Notes: a model not told the origin generated them from the sequence alone. DNA of 64,000 nt from Acidovorax sp. NO-1 (GCF_000238595.1 NZ_AGTS01000143.1:62001-126000), one strand, 5' to 3'; shown: positions 17,034 to 26,630, counted from the first letter of the stretch. Program-made: numbers and translations.

Positions 17034-18380
17034 ATGCTGTGGCGTATTTCGTATTTCCTGCTCTGGCAGATAGCCGGTGGAGGGCTGGGTTGGTGGTGGC
17101 AGGGTGGTCCCTGGGGCGCGGCTCTGGGCGCCGCCCTGGCGGCGTGGGCGTGGTTTGTCTGGGATCTGCTGCGCGGCGCACGTGTGCTGCGCTGGCTGCG
17201 CGCGGGCGACCTGACTGAAGTCCCGGCCATGCGTGGCATCTGGGGCGAGGCGGCAGACCGCGCACGGCGCCTGCTGCGCAGGCAGGAAGCACAGATTCGC
17301 GACAGCCAGGACCGCCTGCAGGAAATCCTGGCCGCGCTGCAGGCCACGCCCAATGGCGTGGTGCTGCTCGATGGGCAGGGCCGCATCGAATGGTGCAACC
17401 AGATCGCCGCGAGCCAGTTCGGGTTTGATGCGCAGCGCGATGTGATGCAGTCGATTGGCAACCTGGTGCGCGACCCCGAGTTCACGGCCTACTATGCCGC
17501 CCAGGACTTCTCCCACGACGTGGTGCTGGAGGGGCGCTTCAGCACGCCGTCGCGACCGGTGCGCATCTCGGTCCACCTGCACCCTTATGGCGATGGGCGC
17601 ACCTTGCTGCTGTCACGCGATGTCACGGCACTGGAGCAGGCCGAGGCCATGCGGCGCGATTTTGTGGCCAATGTGTCCCACGAGATCCGCACGCCCCTGA
17701 CGGTGCTGACCGGTTTTGTGGAAACGCTGCAAACCCTGCCCCTGAGTGCCGACGAACGTTCCCGCTACCTGGGCATGATGGCCCAGCAGGCGCTGCGCAT
17801 GCAAAGTGTGGTGCAGGACCTGTTGACGCTGTCGCGCCTGGAGGGCAGCCCGCCGCCCGGCATGGCCGAGTGGACGCCAGTGCAGGCGCTGCTGCAGCGC
17901 TGCGAGGAGGAGGGCCGCGCGTTGTCCGCGCTGGTGACCCAGACCCAGCAGCGCCCCCATGCCATGGTGTTCCCGTCGACGGACGCCTTGCATGCCGAGG
18001 GGGACATTGCTGGTGTGCCCGCCGAATTGCAGAGCGCCCTGTCGAACCTCATCAACAACGCCGTGCGCTATACCCCTGCGGGCGGGATGATCACGGTGGC
18101 GTGGACCCGCAAGGAAGATGGCAGCGCGGTCTTTTCCGTACAGGACACGGGGCCGGGCATTGCGCCCGAACACCTGCCACGGTTGACAGAGCGCTTCTAC
18201 CGGGTCGACCGCAGCCGTTCGCGCGAGACCGGGGGCACGGGCCTCGGGCTTGCCATCGTCAAGCATGTGGTGCAGCGCCACGGCGCCACGCTGGACATCA
18301 CCAGCACCTTGGGCAAGGGCTCGGTGTTCTCGGTCACCTTCCCGGCCAACCGTTTGCGTGGCTTTGCCCTGCCGGGCTGA
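17034..18380 (+). CDS. phoR: Phosphate regulon sensor histidine kinase PhoR
   Basis: 448 residues. Two closely packed N-terminal hydrophobic helices (about 3-45) with almost no periplasmic part, as usual for PhoR, which senses phosphate through Pst/PhoU. A PAS domain follows (ILAALQATPNGVVLLDGQGR, about 100). The kinase core has the H-box FVANVSHEIRTPLTVL (about 210, phospho-His), N-box LSNLINNAVRYTP, DTGPGIAPEHLPRLTERFYR and GGTGLGLAIVKHV. It phosphorylates PhoB. Its last 47 bases overlap the convergent MATE gene. A separate promoter may lie after the terminator at 16983, though none is obvious. Confidence 0.96.
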   Translation: MLWRISYFLLWQIAGGGLGWWWQGGPWGAALGAALAAWAWFVWDLLRGARVLRWLRAGDLTEVPAMRGIWGEAADRARRLLRRQEAQIRDSQDRLQEILAALQATPNGVVLLDGQGRIEWCNQIAASQFGFDAQRDVMQSIGNLVRDPEFTAYYAAQDFSHDVVLEGRFSTPSRPVRISVHLHPYGDGRTLLLSRDVTALEQAEAMRRDFVANVSHEIRTPLTVLTGFVETLQTLPLSADERSRYLGMMAQQALRMQSVVQDLLTLSRLEGSPPPGMAEWTPVQALLQRCEEEGRALSALVTQTQQRPHAMVFPSTDALHAEGDIAGVPAELQSALSNLINNAVRYTPAGGMITVAWTRKEDGSAVFSVQDTGPGIAPEHLPRLTERFYRVDRSRSRETGGTGLGLAIVKHVVQRHGATLDITSTLGKGSVFSVTFPANRLRGFALPG

Positions 18381-19701
18381 TGGCACGCCACAGCATCGCC
18401 AGGAACAGCGCTGCCGTGACCCACAGCGCCGCAGCGCTTGCTGCCCAGAAGGGGGTGGGCGATGGTGCTGCGGCCCAGGGGCCCAGTCCTTCGTAGGCCA
18501 GCAGGTAGCCGCCCCCCAGGCCCGCACCCCACAGCAACACACAGTACACCACCAGTGGCGCCACGGTGATGCGGTAGCAGCGCAGCACAAATACACACAG
18601 CGTCTGCAGTGCATCGGCTGCGTGATAGGCCGCCACCCACACCAGGACCCCGCCCGTCAGGGCCACCACCGCGGGGTTGGCAGAGTAGATGCTGCCGATG
18701 TGATTTTTTGCTATTAATAAAATAGCTGCCAGCGCAATACCCATAAGCGCTGCGAGCCTGAAACCTATAAAAACCACCCTGCGGGCCTGTGCCGGATTGC
18801 CCGCACCCAGCCAGTAGCTGACGCGGGCGCTGGTGGCAATGGCCAGTGACAGCGGCACCATGTACAGCACCGCCGCCACGTTGGCGGCGATCTGGTGGGC
18901 CGCCGCCGAGGTGGTGCCCTGGCGCGCGATGAACAGCGCCATCAGCGTGAACGAGGTCACTTCCACCATCACCGCCAGCCCGGCCGGAATGCCCAGGCGG
19001 GCAAATCCCGCAATCGTGGGCCAGTGCGGGGGCTCCATGCGGCGCCATATGCGCAGGGGCTCATAGATGTCTTGCGTGCGCAGCAGCCAGAAGGCCAGCG
19101 CAAGCATGCTGCAGTTGACCACGAGGGTCGCCCAGGCGCAGCCGACCACGCCCTGCGCGGGCAGGCCTGCGCCACCAAAGGTGAACCAGACCGAGAGCGG
19201 CAGCTTGATGAACAGTGAGCCCACCTGCAGCCAGGTGACGAGCTGGGGCCTGCCCAGCGCCTGGTTCAGGGTGCTGTAGATGCGAAAGAGCAGGGCCGGT
19301 GGCAGCGCCAGGGCGAGCACGGCGAGGTAATTTTCCACCTCTGTGCGCAGGGCTGGCGGTACCTCGGTCCAGCGCAACAGGGGCCCCGGGGACAACAGGA
19401 TGGCCATGCCCACCAGCGAGGCTGCTGCGCACAGATACAGCGACTGCCGCAGCGACCGTCCCACGCCATCGGTCTGCCGGGCACCGCGCAGCTCGGCCCA
19501 CACGGGCAGCAGCGCCTGCAAAACGCCAATCAGCGCCACATACACGCTGATGAAAATCGCGCTGCCCACCGACAAAGCGGCAAGCGAGGCCTCTCCGTGG
19601 CGCCCGGCGACGATGGTGTCCGTCACGCCAAACGCCATTACCGCCAGCTGCCCCGCCAGCACCGTGATGGCGTGGCGCGAAATGGTCGACAGCTCTGACA
19701 T
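18334..19701 (-). CDS. MATE-family multidrug/Na+ antiporter
   Basis: 455 residues, twelve hydrophobic helices. Starts MSELSTISRHAITVLAGQLAVM and then has the MATE signature region MAFGVTDTIVAGRHGEASLAALSVGSA. The two pseudo-symmetric halves are clear; the second carries GMAILLSPGPLLRW and GFARLGIPAGLAVMVEVTSF. Such proteins export cationic compounds using a Na+ or H+ gradient; the substrate is unknown. The 3' end overlaps phoR on the opposite strand by 47 bases. A copy of repeat family 1 lies inside the frame at 18704-18763 and encodes about twenty residues (including ALAAILLIAKNHI) of a helix and loop without breaking it. Confidence 0.93.
   Translation of the reverse strand: MSELSTISRHAITVLAGQLAVMAFGVTDTIVAGRHGEASLAALSVGSAIFISVYVALIGVLQALLPVWAELRGARQTDGVGRSLRQSLYLCAAASLVGMAILLSPGPLLRWTEVPPALRTEVENYLAVLALALPPALLFRIYSTLNQALGRPQLVTWLQVGSLFIKLPLSVWFTFGGAGLPAQGVVGCAWATLVVNCSMLALAFWLLRTQDIYEPLRIWRRMEPPHWPTIAGFARLGIPAGLAVMVEVTSFTLMALFIARQGTTSAAAHQIAANVAAVLYMVPLSLAIATSARVSYWLGAGNPAQARRVVFIGFRLAALMGIALAAILLIAKNHIGSIYSANPAVVALTGGVLVWVAAYHAADALQTLCVFVLRCYRITVAPLVVYCVLLWGAGLGGGYLLAYEGLGPWAAAPSPTPFWAASAAALWVTAALFLAMLWRAISPAGQSHANGWPGR
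18704..18763 (+). repeat. Repeat family 1, copy 2 (inside the MATE frame)
   Basis: TTTTTTGCTATTAATAAAAT then AGCTGCCAGCGC and CCCATAAGCGCTGCGAGCC. It is diverged from the other copies but keeps the layout: A/T-rich lead, TAGCTGC, GCGC arms and GAGCC end. Lies wholly inside a coding region on the other strand. Confidence 0.7.
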
Positions 19702-19722
19702 TACGCCGATGTCATGCGGGCA

Positions 19723-21423
19723 TCAGCGTGCAGATGCCACACGGCGGAACACCAGAAGATGCTCGTTCTTGTCGGTCGGTCGGGCGATCTTGGCGCGGGC
19801 CTCCCAATGCGCTGCATTCACCATGCGCTCTGAAGCAGGCCAGGAGGCGATATCGGCCACCAGCCAGTCACACTCGTCCTGCAGGCCCGCGCGCTGCAGG
19901 ACGAGGTCGCCATGGTATTGCAACGCTGCCACCTGCGAGCGGCTCAGTCCCACGGTCTGCACACACCCTGGCGATGTGCCCAGCGCCGCCGTCACGCCGC
20001 TGATCTGGGCGCGGTAACTGCGGGCGTAATCCAGCAGCGGGAGCCAAAGGGTCATCAGCAGCAGCCAGCCCAGCGCAGCGCCGCTGGCGGGCAGCACCAG
20101 GCTCTTCCAGATGGGCGCCCGGTTGCGTGACGCGCGCCACCACACCAGAGTGAACCAGCCCACCGTAGCGGCCAGGGCCACCACCAGGGCCAGGGCCGAA
20201 AACTGCGGCACAAAACCCGGGGCCAGCTTGGCCACATTGGCCGCAGGCTTGGCGGGCACGCCGGTCTGCATGGCAATCCAGATCACCCAGATCGCCAGCG
20301 CAGAAATGGTGAAGAACAGCAGCGTGAACCAGTCGATCAGCGCCCCCACGCTGCGCTTCAGGGTGGGCAGCGCAAACGCTGCCAGTGCCGCCAACGCCGG
20401 CAAGCCCAGCAGCAAGGCCCTGTCTGCCGGGCGCGTGGTGAGGGTGGCTGCGATGGACACCGCCGAGAACCACAGCGGGAGCAGCAGGTGACGGTGCCCC
20501 TGGGCGCTGATGATCTGCTTGCGCCAGCGCCAGAGCGTCCACAGCGCCAGGGGCCAGGCCGGCCATCCAAACCACAGCAGAAGCCGCGCCAGGCTCTGCC
20601 ATTCCTTGCCGCCGGAGCCGGAATCGACAATTCGCCACCCCCAAAGATCCAGCCCCCATGCGATCAGGGCGGCCACAAAGGTCACCGAAGCCACGGCCAG
20701 TGCCCAGCGCCAGCGATGGTCGGTGTCACTGCCGGGCGCCCACACCACCACCGCCATACTGCCCAAGCCCAGCAGCGCCGCCAGCGCCGGCCCCCCCGCC
20801 AATGTCAGACCGACCATCCCCGTGACCAGCGCGAGGGCGGGCGCAACGGTGCGGTGGGGCATGGCCGCCACAGAGAAGAACACCATTGCTGTGCAGCTCA
20901 GCTGCACCACATAACCCGTGGTTTCATGCGATAGCTGCGCGAGGCCCAGGCAGGCAATCAGCGCCAGCAAGCCTCCGTCAGCAATAGCGCGGGCATAGTC
21001 GGCGGGAGTGGCTTCACCCCCGAACGCGAAAGCCACAGGCTGGGCGCCAGGGCTGCGAGCGAGGTAGTAAACGCCATACCAGGTGGCCGCAAGGGTGATG
21101 ACCAGCAGGAACGCAAACGGCAGGCGAACGGCCATGTCGGCGGTAACCCATGTGGGCGCCAGCTGGAGGGCCCAAGCGCCCAGCCAGTACGGCAAAAGCC
21201 CTTCGGTGTCGGGGGGCATGCCGCCGAGCAGCGGGTTCAGCCAGGGAGTGCGGCCCTGGGCCAGCTCCAGCATGTATCCGAACGCCGTGACATCCGCACT
21301 CTTCCAGGGGTCACGCCCCACAAAGCCGGGAACGACGTAGGCAATGCACAGCAGAATCAACGCCCAGCGCGGCAGGGGGCTGACAGCGTTCTGGGTAACG
21401 ATGGCGGGAGTGGGTAGATTCAC
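19723..21423 (-). CDS. ArnT/PMT-type membrane glycosyltransferase
   Basis: 566 residues with about 11-12 hydrophobic helices, GT-C fold. The first large loop holds the conserved pattern PGFVGRDPWKSADVTAFGYM and NPLLGGMPPDTEGLLPYWLG, the acidic residues expected to bind the lipid-linked sugar donor. The C-terminal soluble part (SGVTAALGTSPGCVQTVGLS and after) is periplasmic in this family. Members move sugars from polyprenyl phosphate to lipid A, glycans or proteins; the acceptor here is not known. It stands alone, divergent from nothing obvious, 21 bases from the MATE gene on the same strand, so the two may share a messenger. Confidence 0.82.
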   Translation of the reverse strand: MNLPTPAIVTQNAVSPLPRWALILLCIAYVVPGFVGRDPWKSADVTAFGYMLELAQGRTPWLNPLLGGMPPDTEGLLPYWLGAWALQLAPTWVTADMAVRLPFAFLLVITLAATWYGVYYLARSPGAQPVAFAFGGEATPADYARAIADGGLLALIACLGLAQLSHETTGYVVQLSCTAMVFFSVAAMPHRTVAPALALVTGMVGLTLAGGPALAALLGLGSMAVVVWAPGSDTDHRWRWALAVASVTFVAALIAWGLDLWGWRIVDSGSGGKEWQSLARLLLWFGWPAWPLALWTLWRWRKQIISAQGHRHLLLPLWFSAVSIAATLTTRPADRALLLGLPALAALAAFALPTLKRSVGALIDWFTLLFFTISALAIWVIWIAMQTGVPAKPAANVAKLAPGFVPQFSALALVVALAATVGWFTLVWWRASRNRAPIWKSLVLPASGAALGWLLLMTLWLPLLDYARSYRAQISGVTAALGTSPGCVQTVGLSRSQVAALQYHGDLVLQRAGLQDECDWLVADIASWPASERMVNAAHWEARAKIARPTDKNEHLLVFRRVASAR

Positions 21424-21466
21424 GCGTCAGGCGGTGGCACAAGCGAAGCCACCGAGAATAAGGGCA

Positions 21467-21508
21467 AAACCAAACAAAAAGGCAGCCCGGTTGCCCGGGC
21501 TGCCTTTA
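21467..21508 (-). terminator. Intrinsic terminator after L31
   Basis: GGCAGCCCGG (21481-21490) and CCGGGCTGCC (21495-21504) form a perfect 10-bp stem with loop TTGC. On the minus strand it is followed by TTTTTGTTTGGTTTTG, a good T-tract, 22 bases after the L31 stop. Confidence 0.9.
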
Positions 21509-21529
21509 TGGCGGGGACGCAAGCGCGAA

Positions 21530-21784
21530 TTACTTCGCGGCGGTCTTGCCGAAACGGTTGCGGAAGCGCTCGACGCGGCCACCCATGTTGTCCACCGACT
21601 TTTGCGTGCCGGTGTAGAAGGGGTGCGATTCAGAGGAGGTGTCCAGCTTGAACAGCGGGTATTCCTTGCCTTCGAAGGTTTCCATTTCCTTCGTGTTCAC
21701 GCACGAGCGGGTCACGAACTTGAAGCCGTTGGACAGGTCCGAGAACAGGACTTCGCGGTAGTTGGGGTGAATGCCTTCTTTCAT
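21530..21784 (-). CDS. rpmE2: 50S ribosomal protein L31 type B
   Basis: 84 residues. [20 protein letters not shown], then [28 protein letters not shown] and [11 protein letters not shown] are typical of the longer type B protein. It has a single Cys and lacks the four-Cys zinc site of type A L31. Type B proteins often replace the zinc form, but no Zur-like operator was seen upstream, so it may be the only L31 here. An ATG two codons earlier (21790) is in frame; the conserved start is 21784. A strong terminator follows. Confidence 0.96.
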   Translation of the reverse strand: MKEGIHPNYREVLFSDLSNGFKFVTRSCVNTKEMETFEGKEYPLFKLDTSSESHPFYTGTQKSVDNMGGRVERFRNRFGKTAAK

Positions 21785-21956
21785 GATCAATCCTTGTCAA
21801 GTGCGGGAGCCGCGCTGAACCCGGAGCAACCTTTGCGCCGTGGAGCATCCAACGTACTTTCCGCAGAAAAAGCCCTCTATTATTGCACAGGCGGTTTGAT
21901 GGCATTTTCGCGACGGCCCGTAACGGCTGAAACTGGCAAGGCCTTGGCCAGAACCG

Positions 21957-22055
21957 CCGCGCAAGGGCCGCCCCGCCGCGCTGGCGGTGTCCCCCTTCCC
22001 GAATTGCGTAGCAATTCGAGAGAAGGGGGAAGGCGCGAAAGCGCCTCAGGGGGTT
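21957..22055 (-). repeat. Repeat family 2, copy 1 (after rho)
   Basis: On the minus strand, directly after the rho stop: CCCCCTGAGGCGC, a small GCGC hairpin, CTTCCCCCTTCTC, the palindrome CGAATTGC-TAC-GCAATTCG, then GGGAAGGGGG and GGCGGCCCTTGCGC. Its start is within a few bases of the stop codon, as in the other three copies. The 270-base gap between rho and L31 holds this repeat and the L31 promoter region. Confidence 0.85.
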
Positions 22056-22056
22056 G

Positions 22057-23319
22057 TCACCCTCCGCGTCGCATCATGTCGAAGAAGTCCACATTGGTCT
22101 TGGTGGCCTTCATGTTCTTGATCATGAGCTCCATCGATTCGATTTCGTCCATGTTGTACATGAACTGGCGCAGGATGCGGGTCTTTTGCAGGATCTCGGG
22201 CGCCAGCAGCAGTTCCTCGCGGCGCGTGCCGCTCTTGTTGAGTTCGATGGCGGGGAACACGCGCTTTTCATACAGGCGGCGGTTCAGGTGGATTTCGCAG
22301 TTGCCCGTGCCCTTGAATTCTTCAAAGATCACTTCGTCCATGCGACTGCCGGTATCGACCAGTGCCGTGGCGATGATGGTGAGCGAGCCGCCTTCCTCGA
22401 CCTTGCGTGCGGCGCCAAAGAAGCGCTTGGGGCGCTGCAGTGCGGCGGCGTCCACACCGCCTGACAGCACCTTGCCACTGGAGGGCACGACGTTGTTGTA
22501 GGCGCGGGCCAGGCGGGTGATGGAGTCCAGCAGGATCACCACGTCCTTCTTCAGTTCGACCAGGCGCTTGGCGCGTTCGATCACCATCTCGGCCACGTGC
22601 ACGTGGCGGGCGGCGGGCTCGTCGAAGGTCGAGGCAATGATTTCGCCCTTGACGGTGCGCTGCATTTCGGTCACTTCTTCAGGGCGTTCGTCCACCAGCA
22701 GCACCATCAGGTGCACGTCGGGGTTGTTGGCCGTGATGGCGTGGGCGATGTGCTGCATCATCACCGTCTTGCCGCTCTTGGGCGGGGCAACGATCAGCGC
22801 ACGCTGGCCGCGGCCGATGGGCGCGATGATGTCGATGATGCGGCCGGTGATGTTCTCTTCGCTCTTGATGTCGCGCTCCAGCCGCATGTGCTCCTTGGGG
22901 AACAGCGGCGTGAGGTTTTCGAACATCACCTTGTGCTTGTTCTGCTCGGGCGGGCCGTCGTTGACCTTGTCGAGCTTGGTGAGGGCAAAGTAGCGCTCGC
23001 CATCCTTGGGCGTGCGCACTTCGCCTTCAATCATGTCACCCGTGTGCAGATTGAACCGGCGCACCTGGCTGGGCGAGATGTAGATGTCGTCCGTGCTGGC
23101 CGTGAAGCTGGTGTCGGGGCTGCGCAGAAAGCCGAATCCGTCGGGCAGGATTTCCAGAACCCCATCGGCAAATACCTGCTCGCCCGCCTTGGCGCGCTTC
23201 TTGATGATGGCAAACATCAGCTCCTGCTTGCGCATCCGGCCGGTGTTCTCGATTTCGAGTTCTTCGGCCTGCTTCAGGACTTCAGACACGTGCAGTGCCT
23301 TGAGTTCGTTTAAGTGCAT
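22057..23319 (-). CDS. rho: Transcription termination factor Rho
   Basis: 420 residues, the usual length. N-terminal RNA-binding part starts [20 protein letters not shown], followed by the cold-shock-like segment [20 protein letters not shown]. The RecA-like motor has Walker [13 protein letters not shown] (about 180), [14 protein letters not shown], Walker [18 protein letters not shown], the Q- and R-loop regions and [13 protein letters not shown]. The hexamer pulls nascent RNA off stalled polymerase. I chose ATG 23319 with AAGGAG before it; 36 more upstream residues are open but unlike Rho. The stop abuts repeat family 2. Confidence 0.97.
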   Translation of the reverse strand: MHLNELKALHVSEVLKQAEELEIENTGRMRKQELMFAIIKKRAKAGEQVFADGVLEILPDGFGFLRSPDTSFTASTDDIYISPSQVRRFNLHTGDMIEGEVRTPKDGERYFALTKLDKVNDGPPEQNKHKVMFENLTPLFPKEHMRLERDIKSEENITGRIIDIIAPIGRGQRALIVAPPKSGKTVMMQHIAHAITANNPDVHLMVLLVDERPEEVTEMQRTVKGEIIASTFDEPAARHVHVAEMVIERAKRLVELKKDVVILLDSITRLARAYNNVVPSSGKVLSGGVDAAALQRPKRFFGAARKVEEGGSLTIIATALVDTGSRMDEVIFEEFKGTGNCEIHLNRRLYEKRVFPAIELNKSGTRREELLLAPEILQKTRILRQFMYNMDEIESMELMIKNMKATKTNVDFFDMMRRGG

Positions 23320-23535
23320 GGAATGACTCCTTGGCGGAGCGGGTATGAATCTGGGGGAGGAGGGCTGGTGCCGGATGGACTGCTGTTTGCAGATCCGGCG
23401 CGCCGGGGATCTCGGTCCGGCTGCCAATGCGTGCAGGCCGGTGATCTGAAGGAATTATGACAGGAAAAAAAGCGGGAGATTCACGGGATCCGAATTCGGT
23501 CTGTGTCTGGCGCTGCAATAGGTGTCGTGAAAACA

Positions 23536-23572
23536 GACAACCCCGCGTGCATGGGGGCAGGCGCGGGGTTGT
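23536..23572 (-). terminator. Intrinsic terminator after trxA
   Basis: ACAACCCCGCG (23537-23547) pairs with CGCGGGGTTGT (23562-23572), an 11-bp perfect stem, followed on the minus strand by CTGTTTTC. It lies 10 bases after the trxA stop. The remaining 215 bases up to the rho start form the rho leader; no other structure was recognised there. Confidence 0.85.
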
Positions 23573-23581
23573 GGGTGCGGA

Positions 23582-23914
23582 TCAGGCGAGTTGTTGATCA
23601 ATGAAGGCGGTCAGTTGCGCCTTGCTCATGGCGCCGACCTTGGTGGCGGCCAGCTGGCCGTCCTTGAACAGCATCAGTGTGGGAATGCCGCGAATGCCGA
23701 ACTTGGCGGGGATCTCGCGGTTTTCGTCCACATTCATCTTGGCGATCTGCAGCTTGCCCTGGTAGGTGCCTGCCACTTCGTCCAGGATGGGGGCAATCAT
23801 TTTGCAGGGGCCGCACCATTCGGCCCAGTAGTCCACCAGCACGGCGGAGCCGGGTTGCAGCACGTCGGCTTCAAAGCTGGCGTCAGAGACATGTTTGATG
23901 AGTTCGCTGGCCAT
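23582..23914 (-). CDS. trxA: Thioredoxin
   Basis: 110 residues, single thioredoxin fold. The redox site [10 protein letters not shown] is at about 31-40, and the cis-proline motif [11 protein letters not shown] is intact. It is a cytosolic general disulfide reductase, kept reduced by thioredoxin reductase. The gene is divergent from the AddB-like gene (58 bases between starts) and has its own terminator. Confidence 0.96.
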   Translation of the reverse strand: MASELIKHVSDASFEADVLQPGSAVLVDYWAEWCGPCKMIAPILDEVAGTYQGKLQIAKMNVDENREIPAKFGIRGIPTLMLFKDGQLAATKVGAMSKAQLTAFIDQQLA

Positions 23915-23972
23915 GGCGGATTCCTTGATTTTGAGCGGGTTGTGACCGGTGTACGTTTAAAGTCTGGGCATT

Positions 23973-26630
23973 GTGACAGAAACCAATCCCACGTTCACCG
24001 GTGTGGCCGGGCCTTGCGACGCTATGACAGTCATAGCGAAAAGCGATCAAACCAGTGGGTTTGCTGTCGCCAGCACCGCCTTGTGGCAACGTGCTCTGGC
24101 CCTGGTGGCCGCACATGCCCAGGCCCATGGCGCCCATTTGGCGCGCACAGTGGTGTTGGTGCCCTACGCCCAGCTCATGCCCTGGGCCCAGCGCCACTGG
24201 GCGCTGCAGTTTCCGCAAGGCTTTGCGCCGCGCTTTGAAACCACCCGCAACTGGGCCCGCCAGTTGCAGGTGTTTGAGCCTTCGGCCGACGACTTTGCGG
24301 GCGACGTGGCGCGCGACACCCTCACGGCGCGCGCCTTGCTCGATCGTGTGGGGCAGGGCGCCCAGCGCGAGATGCTGGCCACGCCCCTGCAAGAAGCCGC
24401 CGCCCAACTGGCCCCCGCCGTGGCCGCTGTGCCCCCGGCGCAGCGCGCGGCCTGGGGCGACGAGGCCCGTAAACTGCTGGCCACCGCCGATGAAGGCAGC
24501 AGTCTGCATTACGAGGCCCTGGTGGCGCGCCTGGCGCTGGAATGGGTGCTGGCCTCACGCCACGCCACCGATGTGCTGTTCGAGCCCGGTGTGCGCGCGG
24601 CGGTGGATGCGCTGGTGGTGCTCGAAGGCTTTCAGTCCGACGCGCTGCCCCAGGCCCTGCTGGCCCATTGGTGCGAGCAGGGGGCTTGTGTTGCGCTGCC
24701 AGCATTGGTCGATGAAGCTCCCGCGCCGCCAAAACGCTCTCTGCATGCCGCCACCGATGCCGAAGACGAAGCCCACCGCGCCGCTGCCTGCGTGCTGGCC
24801 CACGTGCGAGATGGCCGGGTGCCCGTCGCGCTGGCCGCCACCGACCGCGCACTGATCCGCCGCGTGCTCGCTCACCTGGACAGCAGCGGCGTGCTGGTGC
24901 GCGATGAAAGTGGCTGGATACTCTCGACCACACGCGCCGCTTCGCGGGTCATGGCCGCGCTGCAGGCTGCGGCGTGGAACGCCTCTTCCAACGCGGTGCT
25001 GGACTGGATCAAACACACCCCTGCGCTGATGCCGGGCGATGTGAATCGGCTGGAGCAATGGCTGCGCAAGGGCGTGGTGCAGCACTGGACCGCTGCTGCC
25101 GCCCGCGACCTGAGCGCCCAGCCCCACCTGGCCCGCGCAGTGGCCACGGTGGAGGCCTGGCGTGACACCCTGCGCACTGCGCGCCCGCTGGCGCAGTGGC
25201 TGCCCGCCCTGCGCGCCGTGCTGGAGCAGGCGGGCCAGTGGCAAGGACTCTCGGCCGACCCGGCCGGCATGCGTGTGCTGGCTGCCCTGCGCCTGCAAGA
25301 CGGCCAGCAGGCCGAGCTGGACGCCTGGGGCGACAGCGCGGGCCGGCGCATGACACTGGCCGAATTCACCCGCTGGGCCAAGGACGTGCTCGAAGCCGGG
25401 CGCTACGTGGCCACCCAGGCCGCCGATGCGCCCGTGGTGGTGGTGCCCCTGCCGCAACTGCTGGCTCGCCCCTTTGCCGCCGCCGTGCTGCCGGGCTGCG
25501 ATGAAAAGCGTCTGCAAGCCGCACCTGAACCATCAGGCGACTGGTCGCAGGCCCAGCGCGAGGCCTGGGGCCTGCCCACACGCCAGTCGCTGGAGGCCGC
25601 CCAGCGGGCCGCCTGGGCCCAAGCCCTGCGCACGCCCGTGGTGGACGTGCTGTGGCGCACCGGCGACGAGGGCGGCGAGCCCCTGTTGGCCAGCGCCCTG
25701 GTGCTGGCCCTGCAACTGGATGGCGCCGCTACACCCGGCACGGACGACCGTGCGGCCCGTGCCGTGGCCGCCACCCCCACGCTGCGTCCCCAGCCCGTGG
25801 GCCAGGCGCTGCCGGTGGCGCACCTGTCGTCCACCGCGTATTCCGACCTGCGCCATTGTCCGTACCGCTTCTTTGCCCAGCGCCAGCTGGGTCTGCGCGA
25901 GGCCGACGAACTGGATGCCGAAGTGGACAAGCGCGACTTTGGCAACTGGCTGCACGCCGTGCTGCAACACTTTCACGAGGCGTTGCTGGCCGAGCCCACC
26001 GACCACGTGGACGAGCGCCGCAACCGCATGGACGCCGCCGCCGAGGCTGTCACCCGCGAGCAACGGCTGCAAGACGGAGACTTTCTGCCCTTTGCCGCAG
26101 GCTGGGCGCAACTGCGCGACGGCTACCTGCAATGGCTGGCAGGGCATGAGCAGCAGGGCGCGATGTTCCGCCAGGCCGAGGTCAAGGCCCGCCAGCCGCT
26201 GGGCGATCTGGAACTGGTCGGCACCATCGACCGCATTGACGGCGTCTCGTCCACCGGCGAGCCCACGGTGCTGGTGATCGACTACAAAACCGAAAGCGAC
26301 AGCGTGACCCGCCAGCGCATCAAGAGCGGAGCGGAGGACACGCAACTGGCCTTCTACGCCGCCCTGCTGAGCCACGACACCCTGCGCGCTGCCTACGTCA
26401 ACGTGGGCGAGCGCGGCGAGACGCAAATGCACGAACAGGACGAAGTGGTGCACCTGCGCGATGTGCTCATCGAAGGCATCCAGCACGACATCGCCCGCAT
26501 CGCCGCCGGTGCGTCGCTGCCCGCGCTGGGCGAGGGCTCGGTGTGCGAGTTCTGCGCCGTGCGCGGCCTGTGCCGCAAAGACTACTGGGCGGACGCTGAA
26601 CAGGCGTTGCCCGCGCAAGAGACGCCATGA
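23973..26630 (+). CDS. AddB-like PD-(D/E)XK nuclease subunit
   Basis: 885 residues. N-terminal half resembles an inactivated helicase (RTVVLVPYAQL, DALVVLEGFQSD). The C-terminal nuclease starts at SSTAYSDLRHCPYRFFAQRQ and has the catalytic GTIDRIDG and VLVIDYKTES, then CEFCAVRGLCRKDYW. The lone Cys in RHC plus the three at the end match the iron-sulfur cluster of AddB. With the next gene it should form an AddAB-type helicase-nuclease that resects double-strand breaks for RecA. The start is GTG 23973; ATG 24024 is an alternative. Its stop overlaps the partner's start (ATGA). Confidence 0.86.
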   Translation: MTETNPTFTGVAGPCDAMTVIAKSDQTSGFAVASTALWQRALALVAAHAQAHGAHLARTVVLVPYAQLMPWAQRHWALQFPQGFAPRFETTRNWARQLQVFEPSADDFAGDVARDTLTARALLDRVGQGAQREMLATPLQEAAAQLAPAVAAVPPAQRAAWGDEARKLLATADEGSSLHYEALVARLALEWVLASRHATDVLFEPGVRAAVDALVVLEGFQSDALPQALLAHWCEQGACVALPALVDEAPAPPKRSLHAATDAEDEAHRAAACVLAHVRDGRVPVALAATDRALIRRVLAHLDSSGVLVRDESGWILSTTRAASRVMAALQAAAWNASSNAVLDWIKHTPALMPGDVNRLEQWLRKGVVQHWTAAAARDLSAQPHLARAVATVEAWRDTLRTARPLAQWLPALRAVLEQAGQWQGLSADPAGMRVLAALRLQDGQQAELDAWGDSAGRRMTLAEFTRWAKDVLEAGRYVATQAADAPVVVVPLPQLLARPFAAAVLPGCDEKRLQAAPEPSGDWSQAQREAWGLPTRQSLEAAQRAAWAQALRTPVVDVLWRTGDEGGEPLLASALVLALQLDGAATPGTDDRAARAVAATPTLRPQPVGQALPVAHLSSTAYSDLRHCPYRFFAQRQLGLREADELDAEVDKRDFGNWLHAVLQHFHEALLAEPTDHVDERRNRMDAAAEAVTREQRLQDGDFLPFAAGWAQLRDGYLQWLAGHEQQGAMFRQAEVKARQPLGDLELVGTIDRIDGVSSTGEPTVLVIDYKTESDSVTRQRIKSGAEDTQLAFYAALLSHDTLRAAYVNVGERGETQMHEQDEVVHLRDVLIEGIQHDIARIAAGASLPALGEGSVCEFCAVRGLCRKDYWADAEQALPAQETP

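Noticed and set aside
21785..21900. Zur-controlled promoter for type B L31
   Set aside because: No A/T-rich Zur-type palindrome was found upstream of the gene.
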